Part shown: positions 33,965 to 42,429 of the stretch, one piece after another | Layout: every line of letters starts with the position of its first letter | Numbering within the stretch: position 1 is the stretch's first letter | Translations under genes and position numbers: made by a program | The notes under the pieces: model-generated | The model's input: only the letters and a program-made list of their open reading frames with translations | Told to the model about the DNA's origin: nothing | Database searches by the model: none | Assembly (NCBI RefSeq): GCF_900129755.1 | Contig: NZ_FQWT01000002.1 | Span: forward strand, 310,001-374,000 | Direction of reading: 5' to 3' | Length of the DNA stretch: 64,000 bases | Source: Chryseobacterium oranimense | GTDB taxonomy: Bacteria; Bacteroidota; Bacteroidia; Flavobacteriales; Weeksellaceae

Positions 33965-34088
33965 TATTTTAACAGACTGAGTTTAAGTTTTTTTTAAGCA
34001 GTAATAAACTTTAGTTAAGGATTGAAATTACTGATTTTTCAGCCTGTTTTTTGTATACCTTTACTCAAGAAAAACAAACAGTACTCTC

Positions 34089-34337
34089 ATGAAAAAATTT
34101 TTAACAGCAATGTCTCTGGCCCTAGGACTAGGATTTGCAACCGCACAGCAAACTGCTCCGGCTACCTCTGCAGCCCCTCATCAAACTACTGCAAAAACAG
34201 TAAAAGCTCCTGCAGTAAACACTACAAAACCTGCAGCTAAAATGAAAAAGGACGGAACACCGGACAAAAGGTACAAAGAAAACAAACACCTTAAAAAAGA
34301 CGGCACTCCAGATAAGAGGTACAAAGTAAACAAGTAA
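34089..34337 (+). CDS. Small secreted basic protein with DGTPDKRY repeats
   Basis: This 82-residue protein has a signal peptide ending near F-A-T-A-Q-Q, an Ala/Thr/Pro/Lys-rich linker, and two near-identical C-terminal repeats K-K-D-G-T-P-D-K-R-Y-K, the first followed by E-N-K and the second by V-N-K. The mature protein is very basic. The D-G-T-P-D core resembles calcium-binding thrombospondin type 3-like repeats, though one isolated pair is short for that. A TAnnTTTA-type -7 box (34056-34063) lies 25 bases upstream, and a strong terminator follows. Function unknown. Confidence 0.72.
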   Translation: MKKFLTAMSLALGLGFATAQQTAPATSAAPHQTTAKTVKAPAVNTTKPAAKMKKDGTPDKRYKENKHLKKDGTPDKRYKVNK

Positions 34338-34378
34338 ACTTTAACATATAGTTGTTATTTTCATAATCAAATTTCGAG

Positions 34379-34407
34379 AACCGGTGAACTCATTCACCGG
34401 TTTTTTT
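34379..34407 (+). terminator. Terminator after the DGTPDKRY repeat protein
   Basis: A perfect 10-base stem AACCGGTGAA / TTCACCGGTT with loop CTCA is followed by a T-run. Confidence 0.85.
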
Positions 34408-34453
34408 GTGGCATATCCTGTTGAAAAATAATTTTATATTCTGTACTTATTTA

Positions 34454-34461
34454 TAAATTTG
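34454..34461 (+). promoter_or_regulatory. Promoter -7 box abutting the GH3 start
   Basis: A perfect TAAATTTG (TAnnTTTG) ends 4 bases before the ATG at 34466, so transcription would start at about the A of the start codon. Confidence 0.55.
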
Positions 34462-34465
34462 AGGC

Positions 34466-35965
34466 ATGTTAAATTTCTTCAAGAAAAATGTAGCACTGGC
34501 CTGGGCAAAAAAACATGTTCAGAAAACAGGGGAATTCAAAAAAAACTCAGTGAGAAATCAGGAGGCTCTTTTGCTGTCTTTAGTTAAAACAGCTCAGAAA
34601 ACTCTTTTTGGAAGGGAGCATGATTTTGAAAACATTCATTCTATAGAGGATTTCCAAAACAAAGTACCTGTTTCTGACTATGAGGATCTGAAACCTTACA
34701 TTGAAAGAGTAAAAAAGGGACAAGCGAATATTCTCTGGACCGAAACTCCTGAATATTTTGCTAAAACTTCAGGAACCACTTCAGGCTCAAAATACATTCC
34801 TATTTCTAAAGAAGGAATGCCGTTTCAGGTGGCAGGAGCACAAAGTGCATTATTCCATTATATCGCCCGGAAAAACAATGCAGATTTTGTAAACGGAAAA
34901 ATGATCTTCCTGCAGGGAAGCCCTGAATTACAGGAAAATTTCGGCATAAAAACAGGCCGGCTTTCAGGAATTGTAGCACACCATATTCCTAAATATCTTC
35001 AAAAAAACCGTTTACCAAGCTGGGAAACCAATATGATGGAAGATTGGGAAGCCAAGGTAGATAAGATTATCGAGGAAACGGAACATGAAAACATGACCCT
35101 GATTTCCGGAATCCCACCATGGCTGGTGATGTATTTTGAAAAGCTTACAGAAAAACACGGAAAGAAGATCAAACAGCTTTTCCCTAACCTGCAGCTTCTT
35201 GTTACCGGAGGGGTCAACTATGAACCTTACCGTGATAAAATGAATGATCTTCTTGGCGGAAAGGTTGATATTATACAGACTTTTCCCGCTTCTGAAGGCT
35301 TTTTTGCTTTTCAGGATGATTATACGAAAGAAGGATTGCTTCTTTTAACGGATCACGGGATATTTTATGAATTCATCCCTTTGGAAGAATATGGAAAACC
35401 TGACGCCCGGAGGCTCACTTTAAAAGATGTGGAACTTAATAAGGACTACGCACTGATTCTTACTACGAATTCCGGATTGTGGGCCTATTCAATAGGTGAT
35501 GTCGTAAGGTTTATTGATAAGGATCCGTACAGAATTCTGGTAAGCGGAAGAACAAAGCATTTCACCTCTGCTTTCGGAGAGCACGTAATTGCCTTCGAAG
35601 TGGAAGAAGCCATGAAAGCCACACTGGAAAAACATGCAGCTCAAATTACAGAATTTCACCTTGCCCCGCAGGTAAATCCGTCAGAAGGGCTTCCTTATCA
35701 TGAATGGCTGATAGAATTTGAAAAAAAACCGGAGGATTTAGAGTTATTCAGGGAGGAACTGGATCGCCAGCTGCGTGCAAGAAATACTTATTATGATGAT
35801 CTTATTACAGGAAACATTCTTCAGCCTCTTATCATTACAACCCTGAAAAAGAACGCTTTCCATGAGTATGCCAAATCACAGGGAAAGCTGGGAGGCCAAA
35901 ATAAAATCCCAAGACTTGCGAATGATAGAAAAATTGCGGATCAATTAGAAATTTACAAACTTTAA
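34466..35965 (+). CDS. GH3 family acyl-adenylating protein
   Basis: This 499-residue protein has the GH3 fold of the ANL-like adenylating superfamily. The ATP-binding loop is K-T-S-G-T-T-S-G-S-K near 109-118, followed by F-P-A-S-E-G-F-F-A-F and the C-terminal hinge region V-S-G-R-T-K-H-F-T. Plant GH3 enzymes join amino acids to jasmonate or auxin; bacterial members, common in Bacteroidota, have no settled substrate. No transporter or carrier sits beside it, so context gives no clue. It appears monocistronic. The ATG lies only 4 bases after the -7 box, so the mRNA may be leaderless. Confidence 0.88.
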   Translation: MLNFFKKNVALAWAKKHVQKTGEFKKNSVRNQEALLLSLVKTAQKTLFGREHDFENIHSIEDFQNKVPVSDYEDLKPYIERVKKGQANILWTETPEYFAKTSGTTSGSKYIPISKEGMPFQVAGAQSALFHYIARKNNADFVNGKMIFLQGSPELQENFGIKTGRLSGIVAHHIPKYLQKNRLPSWETNMMEDWEAKVDKIIEETEHENMTLISGIPPWLVMYFEKLTEKHGKKIKQLFPNLQLLVTGGVNYEPYRDKMNDLLGGKVDIIQTFPASEGFFAFQDDYTKEGLLLLTDHGIFYEFIPLEEYGKPDARRLTLKDVELNKDYALILTTNSGLWAYSIGDVVRFIDKDPYRILVSGRTKHFTSAFGEHVIAFEVEEAMKATLEKHAAQITEFHLAPQVNPSEGLPYHEWLIEFEKKPEDLELFREELDRQLRARNTYYDDLITGNILQPLIITTLKKNAFHEYAKSQGKLGGQNKIPRLANDRKIADQLEIYKL

Positions 35966-36008
35966 AGATATTTTTTCAATTCCAAAAACATATATTCGAA
36001 AAAAATTA

Positions 36009-36016
36009 TAAATTTG
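36009..36016 (+). promoter_or_regulatory. Promoter -7 box of the 36035-36397 lipoprotein
   Basis: A perfect TAAATTTG lies 18 bases before the ATG. Confidence 0.5.
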
Positions 36017-36034
36017 AAAAAATAAAAAATAATA

Positions 36035-36397
36035 ATGAGAGCATCTGTACTTTTAAAATCATCTTTACTAACATCTTTATTTGTCATTTCATCATGTGCC
36101 ACCACAAAATACAGCGAGGATATTTCAAAAAACAATTATTCTAATTTACAGGCTGGAAAAATGTATGTTGTTACCATGAAAGATGGTTCTCCGAAAAAGA
36201 AAATGCTATTCCGAAATATTGACGGCGACAACCTCATCGGAACTGCAGGCAAAAAGGATAGTGCAGAGGTAATTATTCCTAAATCTAATGTAGCTGCTGT
36301 AAAAGACAGATCTAAAGCCAGAGTAACAGCAGGTGCAACTGTAATTGGAGCAGCGGGTGTTGCAGCTATTGTGATCAGTGCATTGAGAGCAGACTAA
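36035..36397 (+). CDS. Small lipoprotein with C-terminal glycine/alanine-rich helix
   Basis: This 120-residue protein has a signal sequence with lipobox V-I-S-S-C-A-T-T (Cys about 21). The middle contains K-M-Y-V-V-T-M-K-D-G-S and looks like a small SH3-like beta domain. The C-terminus (V-T-A-G-A-T-V-I-G-A-A-G-V-A-A-I-V-I) is a glycine-zipper-like hydrophobic segment, suggesting a second membrane contact. No specific family is recognised. Own promoter; the MFS gene follows about 90 bases later with a separate promoter. Confidence 0.75.
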   Translation: MRASVLLKSSLLTSLFVISSCATTKYSEDISKNNYSNLQAGKMYVVTMKDGSPKKKMLFRNIDGDNLIGTAGKKDSAEVIIPKSNVAAVKDRSKARVTAGATVIGAAGVAAIVISALRAD

Positions 36398-36479
36398 AAT
36401 AGATTTTATCTTTCGGGACTTATTTGATTTATCATTTAAAAAACCAATATATTGACAGCCTTAAATGAATATTTAGGGC

Positions 36480-36487
36480 TATTTTTG
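36480..36487 (+). promoter_or_regulatory. Promoter -7 box abutting the MFS start
   Basis: A perfect TATTTTTG ends 3 bases before ATG 36491. It lies inside the longer frame that opens at TTG 36452, which argues against the longer start. Confidence 0.5.
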
Positions 36488-36490
36488 TGC

Positions 36491-37726
36491 ATGATTTCCT
36501 TTACACCGTTAAAAACATTGCAAAATGTTGAATTCAGGAATCTTCTTACGGGAAGATTTTTTATTGTTTTAGCCTTCAGAATGCTCGCAACTTTACTAGG
36601 ATGGTGGGTGTATCAGTTAACAAAAGATCCTTTTTCAATTGGCCTTATCGGGCTTTCAGAAGTTATTCCTGCGGTAAGCTGTGCTTTATACGCCGGCCAT
36701 GTTATTGACATGAATGAAAAAAAACGGCTGTTGCTGATCTGTAATTATGCTTATATTTTCCTGATCGGCCTACTTCTGATTCCTGCATTTTTCAATGTAG
36801 AAATGCACTTTAATGGTCATGAAATCACTTATTTCATATATGGTGTTATCTTTTTCACAGGAATTGCCCGGGCTTTCATCGGGCCTATTGTTCCTTCTAT
36901 GATTCCAAAGATTGTAAAGAAGGAAAACCTTCCGAATGCGGTAACCCTGAACCAGGCCACCTTCCTGATTTCTTCCGTATGCGGACATGCTGTAGGAGGG
37001 CTTCTCATAGGCTATTTCGGGGTAAAATGGACCCTCGTTGTGATCATTTCTTTAATATTTGTCGCATCATTATTTTTCTGGCAGCTAAAACAGCAGCATT
37101 CTGAATACAAAAAGGAGAATGTGAATGTTGTGGAAAGCATGCGTGAAGGAATTTCATATATTTTTAAAACAAAAGAGATTTTAGGGGCACTATGCCTGGA
37201 TATGTTTGCCGTTCTTTTTGGAGGAGCCGTTGCCATGATTCCGGTATTTGCCACTGATATTTTAGATGCAGGAGCGGAAGGTTTCGGTCTTCTGAATGCA
37301 GCTTCCGATATAGGTTCCATGTGTATTATCACTTTGCTGGCACTTGTTCCGTTAAGAAAAAACCAGGGGAAAATCCTTCTTATTGTGGTTGCCGGTTTTG
37401 GGCTCTGCATTATTGGTTTCGGCCTATCCAAACTTTACTGGCTATCCTTTATGTTCCTTGTTATGAGTGGAATGCTTGATGGCATTTCGGTGGTCATCAG
37501 GGGAACTATTGTACAGCTGAAAACACCTGATCATATCCGCGGACGTGTACTAAGTGTTAACTCCATATTTATCATGTCCAGTAATGAAATGGGGCAGTTT
37601 GAGAGCGGCCTGATGGCAAAATTACTAGGCGTAGTACGGTCTGTAGTCTTCGGGGGAAGTATGACGGTATTGGTAGCTCTTCTTGTGGCAGGTACAAATC
37701 CCAAGCTGAGAAAAATGAATTATTAA
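36491..37726 (+). CDS. MFS transporter (EntS-like, MFS_3 type)
   Basis: This integral membrane protein of about 411 residues has roughly 12 helices. Its N-terminus V-E-F-R-N-L-L-T-G-R-F-F and the late motif I-R-G-R-V-L-S-V-N-S-I-F resemble the MFS_3 group that includes the enterobactin exporter EntS. It probably exports a small molecule by proton antiport; the substrate is unknown and no siderophore genes are nearby. The frame opens earlier at TTG 36452, but a promoter box lies inside that extension, so ATG 36491 is preferred; transcription would then be leaderless. Confidence 0.87.
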   Translation: MISFTPLKTLQNVEFRNLLTGRFFIVLAFRMLATLLGWWVYQLTKDPFSIGLIGLSEVIPAVSCALYAGHVIDMNEKKRLLLICNYAYIFLIGLLLIPAFFNVEMHFNGHEITYFIYGVIFFTGIARAFIGPIVPSMIPKIVKKENLPNAVTLNQATFLISSVCGHAVGGLLIGYFGVKWTLVVIISLIFVASLFFWQLKQQHSEYKKENVNVVESMREGISYIFKTKEILGALCLDMFAVLFGGAVAMIPVFATDILDAGAEGFGLLNAASDIGSMCIITLLALVPLRKNQGKILLIVVAGFGLCIIGFGLSKLYWLSFMFLVMSGMLDGISVVIRGTIVQLKTPDHIRGRVLSVNSIFIMSSNEMGQFESGLMAKLLGVVRSVVFGGSMTVLVALLVAGTNPKLRKMNY

Positions 37727-37789
37727 ACAATAATATCCCATTTCTATTAAATATATCACAAAAACTTTAATTTAACTTTAATAATTTTT

Positions 37790-37797
37790 TATATTTG
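37790..37797 (+). promoter_or_regulatory. Promoter -7 box of the first T9SS type B gene
   Basis: A perfect TATATTTG lies 20 bases before the ATG at 37818. Confidence 0.5.
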
Positions 37798-37817
37798 TCT
37801 TTTTTAAATCCCCCTTT

Positions 37818-39956
37818 ATGAAAAAAGCATTACTCGTTTTTCTAATCATCTGCTCACGCATCCTATATGCCCAATCAGATTGTATTAGTGCAATATCTAT
37901 CTGCGGAAACTCGGATATCTCTTATACACCATCAGGACCGGGAAATGTTCTGGAAGGCATCGGTGTCAATTCATGCCTGAGTGACACTGAAAATGAGCAC
38001 TTTTCGGTATGGTATAGCTTTACGGCATCAACTTCAGGTACACTTGCATTTACAATTAATCCTAACGTTGATACTGATGACTATGATTTCGCTGTTTATG
38101 GTCCTACTACAAACGGCTGTACTTCTTTGAATACCAGTAACATTTTTGTAACACCAGTTAGATGTAACTTCTGGGGTACAGGTAGTTCTCAGGGGAATAC
38201 AGGTTTGTCATTAACTATACCTCCACCTCCACCTCCAAACACAAACGGAAGTGCAGGAAACCAAGACGAATGGAGCCCTTACCTAGTAGTACAGGCTGGA
38301 GAAACATATTATCTCGTTGTGGATAACTACAGAAGTTCTGCAAACGGATTCTCACTGACATGGACAGGTACTGCAAGTTTAAGTTCCGCATTCAACGATC
38401 CTTCTTTGGCACCATATCCATTTGTTACTCCGGGACTCCCTGCTGCAAACCCTGCCGATCCGAATGAAGTGACGGTATGTTCACTTGCTACACCATTTAA
38501 TTTTGCCTCATTAAGTGCAGGAATTGTTAATGGTAACAGTGCAAATTTTAAAGTAACTTATCATAAAAATACCAATGACGCTATCACAGGAGGAAATCCT
38601 GTTACGTCAGAAATAGTGAGCCTTACACAAGTTTACTATTATAGAATTGTATATCAGGACCCCGCGAACCCAACAAACCCTATGAACGGTTGTTTTATTA
38701 CAGGGAAATTTAAATTCAGGGACGGCAGTTTTACTTTAAATAATGCTACGCTTACCAGCTGTAGCAATGACGGTGCGGGTACAGCAATGTTTGATCTTAC
38801 TACAGCCGCTATAGGAGCGGGACCAACCCATACGTTAAAGTATTATCCTACAATGTTTGACCTGAACGCAGGGACCAATGAGATTACAAGTCCTGCTATA
38901 TATCAGTTTGTTTCAGCTCAGGGAAAAATATTTGTCAAAGCAACCAATGAATTCGGATGTACGGCAACAGCTGAAATTACCCTTAAATTCCACCCACTGG
39001 TACCGGTAACTGATGCTTCTTTAAGATCTTGCTTCCTTGAAAGCAACCCTTCACTGGGAACATTCAACCTAAGCAATGCTACAGTAACGACTTTAACAGG
39101 AGCTACTAAAAAATATTATCCTTCTTTAACAGATGCAGTAAACGGAACGAATGAAATTCTAAGCTTCCTTGCTTACACTGCACCATCAGGAGTGATCTAT
39201 GTAAAAGTATTTAATGCACAGGGATGTTATTCAATCGCAAAAGTAACATTAACTGTACTTTCTCCGGTATATTCAACTGTGCTTCAGGATAAAATTATCT
39301 GTGTTGAAGATAAAACGACACTGGATGCAGGTCCGGGATTCAACGGATACGAATGGAGCACAGGAGCTACAACCCAGTCTATTACTAACGTAGGTGTAGG
39401 AACCTATTGGGTGAAATTAAAGACCGGAGACTGTATTACCTTACAAAATGTAAAAGTGTACGCTTCCGAGCAGCCTGTTGTTTCAAGCATTGATATTGCC
39501 AACACTTCTATAACCGTAAATGTTATCGGAGGAACTCCTGCATACAAATATTCTATGGATAATATTAACTGGCAGGATTCCAACGTATTCACCAATGTTT
39601 CAAGAGGAGATCATACAGTATATGTAAAAGATGCTTACGACTGTGAACCTATTGATATAACAGTTGTAGTTCCTAACCTTATTAATGTGATTACTCCAAA
39701 CGGAGATGGCATAAATGACGTGATAGACTACTCAGCATTATCAGGAAAGCAAAGTCTTGTATTGAGTATTTTCGACAGATACGGAACAAAAATCCACCAG
39801 GCCGATAAAACCAACGGATTCAAGTGGGACGGAACGGTAGCCGGTAAAAAAGTTCCTACAGGAACCTACTGGTATTCTGTAACATGGAATGAAAATGATA
39901 AAAAGAACACTCCATTCAAGTTCTCAGGATGGGTAATGGTAAAAAACAGAGAATAA
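37818..39956 (+). CDS. T9SS type B surface protein with PPC-like N-terminal domain
   Basis: This 712-residue protein has a signal peptide ending near Y-A-Q-S. The N-terminal domain (D-C-I-S-A-I-S-I-C-G-N-S, W-Y-S-F-T-A, D-D-Y-D-F-A-V-Y-G) resembles pre-peptidase/PPC-like domains, with a P-P-P-P-P-P segment. A chain of repeated modules follows (T-L-T-S-C-S-N-D-G, K-Y-Y-P, T-A-E-I-T-L). The C-terminus is a gliding-motility-associated type B sorting domain (I-T-P-N-G-D-G-I-N-D ... W-D-G ... P-T-G-T-Y-W-Y). Such proteins are secreted by T9SS and held at the cell surface. Its C-terminal modules match those of 47248-49509 closely. An adhesin role is inferred. Confidence 0.88.
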   Translation: MKKALLVFLIICSRILYAQSDCISAISICGNSDISYTPSGPGNVLEGIGVNSCLSDTENEHFSVWYSFTASTSGTLAFTINPNVDTDDYDFAVYGPTTNGCTSLNTSNIFVTPVRCNFWGTGSSQGNTGLSLTIPPPPPPNTNGSAGNQDEWSPYLVVQAGETYYLVVDNYRSSANGFSLTWTGTASLSSAFNDPSLAPYPFVTPGLPAANPADPNEVTVCSLATPFNFASLSAGIVNGNSANFKVTYHKNTNDAITGGNPVTSEIVSLTQVYYYRIVYQDPANPTNPMNGCFITGKFKFRDGSFTLNNATLTSCSNDGAGTAMFDLTTAAIGAGPTHTLKYYPTMFDLNAGTNEITSPAIYQFVSAQGKIFVKATNEFGCTATAEITLKFHPLVPVTDASLRSCFLESNPSLGTFNLSNATVTTLTGATKKYYPSLTDAVNGTNEILSFLAYTAPSGVIYVKVFNAQGCYSIAKVTLTVLSPVYSTVLQDKIICVEDKTTLDAGPGFNGYEWSTGATTQSITNVGVGTYWVKLKTGDCITLQNVKVYASEQPVVSSIDIANTSITVNVIGGTPAYKYSMDNINWQDSNVFTNVSRGDHTVYVKDAYDCEPIDITVVVPNLINVITPNGDGINDVIDYSALSGKQSLVLSIFDRYGTKIHQADKTNGFKWDGTVAGKKVPTGTYWYSVTWNENDKKNTPFKFSGWVMVKNRE

Positions 39957-39972
39957 TATTTCTTATCAAAAC

Positions 39973-40000
39973 AAAAACCGCTCTCCGGGGCGGTTTTTTT
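39973..40000 (+). terminator. Terminator after the first T9SS type B gene
   Basis: The stem AAAAACCGC / GCGGTTTTT with an eight-base loop is followed by T residues. Confidence 0.8.
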
Positions 40001-40058
40001 AACATAAATGCTGATAACTTATTTACTCAAATCTTGTTTCACAAAAATCATTTTAAAC

Positions 40059-42182
40059 ATGAAAAAAACATTACTTCTTTTAATCTTATTTATAGCACAG
40101 ATTTTCTATGCGCAGTCTGATTGTGTCACGGCAATCCCTCTCTGCGGAAATTCTGAGCTCTCATACACCCCTTCAGGACATGGAAATATTGCGGAGAACC
40201 TGTCAACAAACGGATGTCTGGGAAGAAGCGAAAACTTCTCAGTATGGTATACTTTTACTGTTGCAACACCCGGAACTCTAACATTCGTTATTGACCCCAA
40301 TGTTGATTCCGATGACTATGATTTCGCAGTATATGGACCTACCAGCAATGGATGTTCTTCTTTACAGACGGGGAATAACGTTTTTGTAACTCCACTCAGA
40401 TGTAACTATAACGGAAGTACACCAACCGGAAACACCGGACTTACCCTTACTTTACCTCCACCTCCACCTCCCAACACGAACGGAAATGCCGGAAACTCAG
40501 CGGAATGGAGCCCTTATATGCAGGTACAAGCCGGAGAAACTTATTATCTGGTTGTAGACAATTTCAGAAGTTCTCCTGACGGATTTAAAATGACATGGGG
40601 TGGTACCGCTACCCTGAGTTCAGCATTTAACGATCCTGTTCTGGCACCTAACCCATTCCTGCCACCTGGTATCCCGGGAGCTAACCCTGATGATCCTTCA
40701 ACGGTTATGGTATGCGGACTTCCTTCACAGTTTAACTTTGCCACTCTTACACCTGGCATTATTAATGGTAACAATCCTAATTTCCAGGTTACCTACCATG
40801 ACAACGTCAATGATGTTATCACAGGAGAAGACCCACTTACCATTGCTACTGTGAATGGGACAACAACTTATTACTACAGAATCCGATATTTTGACCCTGA
40901 CAACCCGAATAGCGTTATCAACAAATGTTTCATCAGTGGTAAATTTAAATTTGTAAATGCCAGCATCACAGCTAAAAATGCAACTATTTTTGCATGTAAC
41001 AACAACAGCGAGGGCACAGGAAAATTTGATCTGACCACAGCAGATGTATTTACCGGAACGGTTACGAAAAAATACTATCCTACCCTGGCTGACCTGAATG
41101 CTGATACCAATGAGATTACCAACCCTACCGCCTATATTTCACCTGAGAAAATAGTATATGTTAAAGTAATTTCCGCATTCGGATGTACAGCTACAGCAGC
41201 TATTACATTATCATTTCATCCGGTAGTCACATTGAAAGATGCGGTAATGGAAGAGTGCTATATTGAAAATGATGTTACGCAGGCTAAGTTTGACCTGACA
41301 CAAGCTGACGTAGGAGCAGTAGCAGGGCAAACAAAGGCATTCTACAAAACATTAAATGATGCCCAGGCAGAAACCAATCCAATCACTCCTCAGACTGCTT
41401 ATATCACTTCAAGCACTGAAGTTTATGTAAGAGTAACCAGCGCCAATCAGTGTTATGATATTGCCAAGATCACGTTAAAAGTTCTTCCTCCTGTAAAATC
41501 TGCAGTCCTGAAAGATAAAACAATCTGTGCTGAAGATAAAACAACATTGGATGCCGGACCTGGATTTGACGGATACGAATGGAGCACAGGTGATACTACA
41601 CAATCTATCAACAATGCAGGAATAGGAATTTACTGGGTAAAACTGAAAACAGGAAAATGCTTCACGCTTCAGACTGTCACAGTTTACGCATCTTCACAAC
41701 CGGTAATCGCCAGCGTAGACATCAGCAACAATACGATCACAGTGAATGCTTCAGGAGGAACTCCACCATACATGTATTCTATTGACGGTACCAACTGGCA
41801 AACAACAAATACATTCAGCGGACTTCCTAGAGGAGAAAACAAAATCTTCCTGAAGGATTCTTATGACTGTACTCCAGTACAGATCACAGTTACTGTACCG
41901 AACCTGATTAATGCCATCACTCCAAACGGAGATAAGGTAAATGACGAGATCGACTATTCAGCTCTGGCTTATAAGAAAAATCTTGTATTTATTGTTTATG
42001 ACAGATACGGAAACAAGCTTTACGAAGCTAATAAAATGAGAGACTATAAGTGGGACGGAACTGCTTCCGGCAAGAAGATTCCTACCGGAACTTACTGGTA
42101 TACAATCTCATGGAACGAGAACGATAAAAACAGTACTGAAACCAAATATTCAGGATGGATATTGGTAAAAAATAAAGAATAA
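40059..42182 (+). CDS. T9SS type B surface protein, tandem paralogue
   Basis: This 707-residue protein starts at ATG 40059 (M-K-K-T-L-L plus signal peptide); the frame opens 17 codons earlier, but the extension would spoil the signal peptide. The N-terminal PPC-like domain (S-D-C-V-T-A-I-P-L-C-G-N) and the P-P-P-P-P-P stretch parallel the gene upstream. Repeated modules follow. The C-terminal type B sorting domain (I-T-P-N-G-D-K-V-N-D-E-I-D-Y-S) matches the version in 44744-46996 rather than the one in its tandem neighbour. It is probably a T9SS-exported surface adhesin or glycan-binding protein. Confidence 0.88.
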   Translation: MKKTLLLLILFIAQIFYAQSDCVTAIPLCGNSELSYTPSGHGNIAENLSTNGCLGRSENFSVWYTFTVATPGTLTFVIDPNVDSDDYDFAVYGPTSNGCSSLQTGNNVFVTPLRCNYNGSTPTGNTGLTLTLPPPPPPNTNGNAGNSAEWSPYMQVQAGETYYLVVDNFRSSPDGFKMTWGGTATLSSAFNDPVLAPNPFLPPGIPGANPDDPSTVMVCGLPSQFNFATLTPGIINGNNPNFQVTYHDNVNDVITGEDPLTIATVNGTTTYYYRIRYFDPDNPNSVINKCFISGKFKFVNASITAKNATIFACNNNSEGTGKFDLTTADVFTGTVTKKYYPTLADLNADTNEITNPTAYISPEKIVYVKVISAFGCTATAAITLSFHPVVTLKDAVMEECYIENDVTQAKFDLTQADVGAVAGQTKAFYKTLNDAQAETNPITPQTAYITSSTEVYVRVTSANQCYDIAKITLKVLPPVKSAVLKDKTICAEDKTTLDAGPGFDGYEWSTGDTTQSINNAGIGIYWVKLKTGKCFTLQTVTVYASSQPVIASVDISNNTITVNASGGTPPYMYSIDGTNWQTTNTFSGLPRGENKIFLKDSYDCTPVQITVTVPNLINAITPNGDKVNDEIDYSALAYKKNLVFIVYDRYGNKLYEANKMRDYKWDGTASGKKIPTGTYWYTISWNENDKNSTETKYSGWILVKNKE

Positions 42183-42200
42183 GCTATTCTTCACATCCCA

Positions 42201-42234
42201 AAAAAGACTGTCGTAACCGACAGTCTTTTTTTAT
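42201..42234 (+). terminator. Terminator after the second T9SS type B gene
   Basis: A perfect 13-base stem AAAAAGACTGTCG / CGACAGTCTTTTT with loop TAAC is followed by TTTATT. Confidence 0.87.
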
Positions 42235-42417
42235 TCACCTTTTATCAATCATACATAAAAACATTTTCATCTTAATGGAGATTACTTATTGAAATTTTTC
42301 TATTTTTGAATCCCACTTTTTACTAACATTCACCTTACGTTCTGCCCATTATAAATTAAGACACGATTGCTGATAACTTGTTAGTTACTATTTTTTAATT
42401 ATTTTTTCTAAATAAAC

Positions 42418-42425
42418 TATCTTTG
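42418..42425 (+). promoter_or_regulatory. Promoter -7 box abutting the dnaB start
   Basis: A perfect TATCTTTG ends 4 bases before the dnaB ATG, predicting a transcription start at about the A of the start codon. Confidence 0.55.
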
Positions 42426-42429
42426 CATT

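Noticed and set aside
36452..36490. TTG-initiated extension of the MFS transporter.
   Set aside because: A perfect promoter -7 box lies inside it, and no upstream promoter was found for the longer form.
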